Shown here: one piece after another, positions 4,991-5,880 of the stretch
Layout of the letters: every line of letters starts with the position of its first letter
Numbering within the stretch: position 1 is the first letter of the stretch
NCBI GenBank assembly: GCA_028875085.1
Contig: JAPPFU010000091.1
Location: 1-5,880, forward strand
Source of the DNA: Chloroflexota bacterium
GTDB lineage: Bacteria; Chloroflexota; Dehalococcoidia; Lucifugimonadales; Australimonadaceae
Direction: 5' to 3'
DNA: 5,880 nt
Program-made: the position numbers and the translations under genes
The notes under the pieces: model-generated
Databases searched by the model: none
The model's input: the letters and a program-made list of their open reading frames with translations, nothing else
What the model was told of the DNA's origin: nothing

Positions 4991-5880
4991 ATGGCGCAGC
5001 ACCGAGTCGCCGTCATCCGAGGCGACGGCATCGGCCCCGAGGTCATCGAGGAGGCGCTCAAGGCGCTGGCCGCCGCCGAGCGGCGCTTCGGCCTCTCGCT
5101 CGCCTACACGGAGTTCGCGTGGGGCTCCGACTACTACGTCAAGCACGGACGGATGATGGACGACGGCGCGCTCGACGAACTGGCGGGCTACGACGCGATC
5201 CTGTTCGGCGCGGTGGGGCATCCCGACATCCAAGACCACGTTACGCTCAACGGCCTGCTGCTGCCCATGCGGCGCGGCTTCGACCAGTACGTCTGCCACC
5301 GTCCCAGCGTGCTCTACGAGGGCGTCGAATCGCCCCTGCGCGGCAAGCAGCCCGGCGATATCGACATGGTGGTCGTGCGCGAGAACACCGAGGGCGAGTA
5401 CGCCAACGTCGGCGGCTTCCAGTACGCTGGTTTCCCCGACGAAGTGGCGCTGCAAACGGCGGTGTTCACACGCAGGGGCATCGAGCGTGTCGTCCGCTAC
5501 GCCTTCGAGTTGGCGCGCGCGAGGAACGCCAAGCGGCGCGTGGCGTCCGTCACCAAGTCCAACGCCCAAGGCTACGGCATGGTGCTGTGGGACAAGGTGT
5601 TCGACGAGGTGGCCGCCGCCTACCCCGACGTCGAGACCGAGTCGCTGTTAGTGGACGCGGCGTGCATGAACTTCATCCGCCGCCCCGAGTCGTTCGACGT
5701 GGTGGTGGCGAGCAACCTGTTCGGCGACATCCTGACCGACATCGCCGCCATCGTTACGGGCAGCATGGGCCTCGCCGCCAGCGGCAACATCAACCCCGAG
5801 CGCCGCTTCCCCTCCACCTTCGAGCCGGTGCACGGCAGCGCGCCCGACATCGCGGGACTCGGCGTCGCCAACCCATGCGC
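4991..5880 (+). CDS. Tartrate/D-malate-type beta-decarboxylating dehydrogenase (3' truncated by window edge)
   Basis: The first 296 residues of an isocitrate/isopropylmalate dehydrogenase-superfamily protein; about 60 are missing at the end. RGDGIGPEVI (10-19) starts the fold. Catalytic Tyr137 (RENTEGEY) and Lys189 (TKSN) are present, with metal ligands Asp222, Asp246 and Asp250 (SNLFGDILTD). Substrate arginines include Arg104, Arg130 and one of Arg94/95. HGSAPDIAG (281-289) is the cofactor-site loop. PGDIDMVVVRENTEGEY and FDVVVASNLFGDIL resemble tartrate dehydrogenase and E. coli D-malate dehydrogenase (DmlA) more than LeuB. These enzymes oxidise, and often decarboxylate, (R)-malate or tartrate with NAD and a divalent metal in the cytoplasm. 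In the substrate loop HVTLNGLLLPMRRGFDQYVCHRP, my recollection is LWG and NLRP where this protein has LNG and CHRP, so the substrate may differ. It lies 15 nt downstream of the AllA-type gene. LeuB remains a less likely alternative. Confidence 0.9.
   Translation, partial: MAQHRVAVIRGDGIGPEVIEEALKALAAAERRFGLSLAYTEFAWGSDYYVKHGRMMDDGALDELAGYDAILFGAVGHPDIQDHVTLNGLLLPMRRGFDQYVCHRPSVLYEGVESPLRGKQPGDIDMVVVRENTEGEYANVGGFQYAGFPDEVALQTAVFTRRGIERVVRYAFELARARNAKRRVASVTKSNAQGYGMVLWDKVFDEVAAAYPDVETESLLVDAACMNFIRRPESFDVVVASNLFGDILTDIAAIVTGSMGLAASGNINPERRFPSTFEPVHGSAPDIAGLGVANPC

Noticed and set aside
4331..5569. Open minus-strand frame extending the TPP enzyme upstream by 413 codons
   Set aside because: It is antisense to two well-recognised genes. 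Its low-complexity composition (rich in R, G, V, A, H) resembles no family, and the TPP protein begins naturally at ATG 4330 with an AGGAGG. GC-rich codon bias keeps antisense frames open.

Overview
The window is a compact, very GC-rich bacterial chromosome segment (roughly 70% GC by eye). It carries seven protein genes and no gap over 300 bases. I see no RNA genes, insertion sequences, CRISPR arrays or phage genes. The gene mix (glucose-6-phosphate dehydrogenase, a YbjQ protein, a PaREP1-type small helical protein, an amidase, a TPP enzyme, an AllA-type protein and a tartrate/D-malate-type dehydrogenase), together with -10 elements close to start codons, would fit an environmental Chloroflexota or similar lineage. 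That assignment is weak, because no marker gene is present.

Layout, left to right. The 3' end of zwf (+, 2-298) converges on a YbjQ/UPF0145 gene (-, 311-655), and the two stop codons sit in one small hairpin. A divergent intergenic stretch (656-783) holds a 7-bp inverted repeat and a perfect TATAAT. It is followed by a PaREP1/HEPN-like gene (+, 784-1143, alternative start 763) and, 10 nt later, an amidase-signature hydrolase (+, 1154-2575). The amidase converges, with only 3 nt between stops, on a large thiamine-diphosphate enzyme (-, 2579-4330). A 78-bp divergent intergenic region separates that gene from an AllA-type ureidoglycolate lyase family gene (+, 4409-4975). Next comes a tartrate/D-malate-type beta-decarboxylating dehydrogenase (+, 4991 to beyond the end).

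The right half looks like one small-acid catabolic neighbourhood: a carboligase/decarboxylase-type TPP enzyme, an AllA-family enzyme (classically releasing glyoxylate and urea) and a hydroxy-acid dehydrogenase. A nearby amidase could release acids from amides. The combined pathway is inference. The TPP enzyme keeps the catalytic Glu that glyoxylate carboligase lacks, so it is not a plain Gcl.

The most unusual signal is compositional. Val-Thr codon pairs are written GTT/GTA + ACG/ACC in 10 of 11 cases, although Val is otherwise mostly GTG or GTC. The DNA therefore appears to avoid GTSAC. No new multi-gene system is evident.
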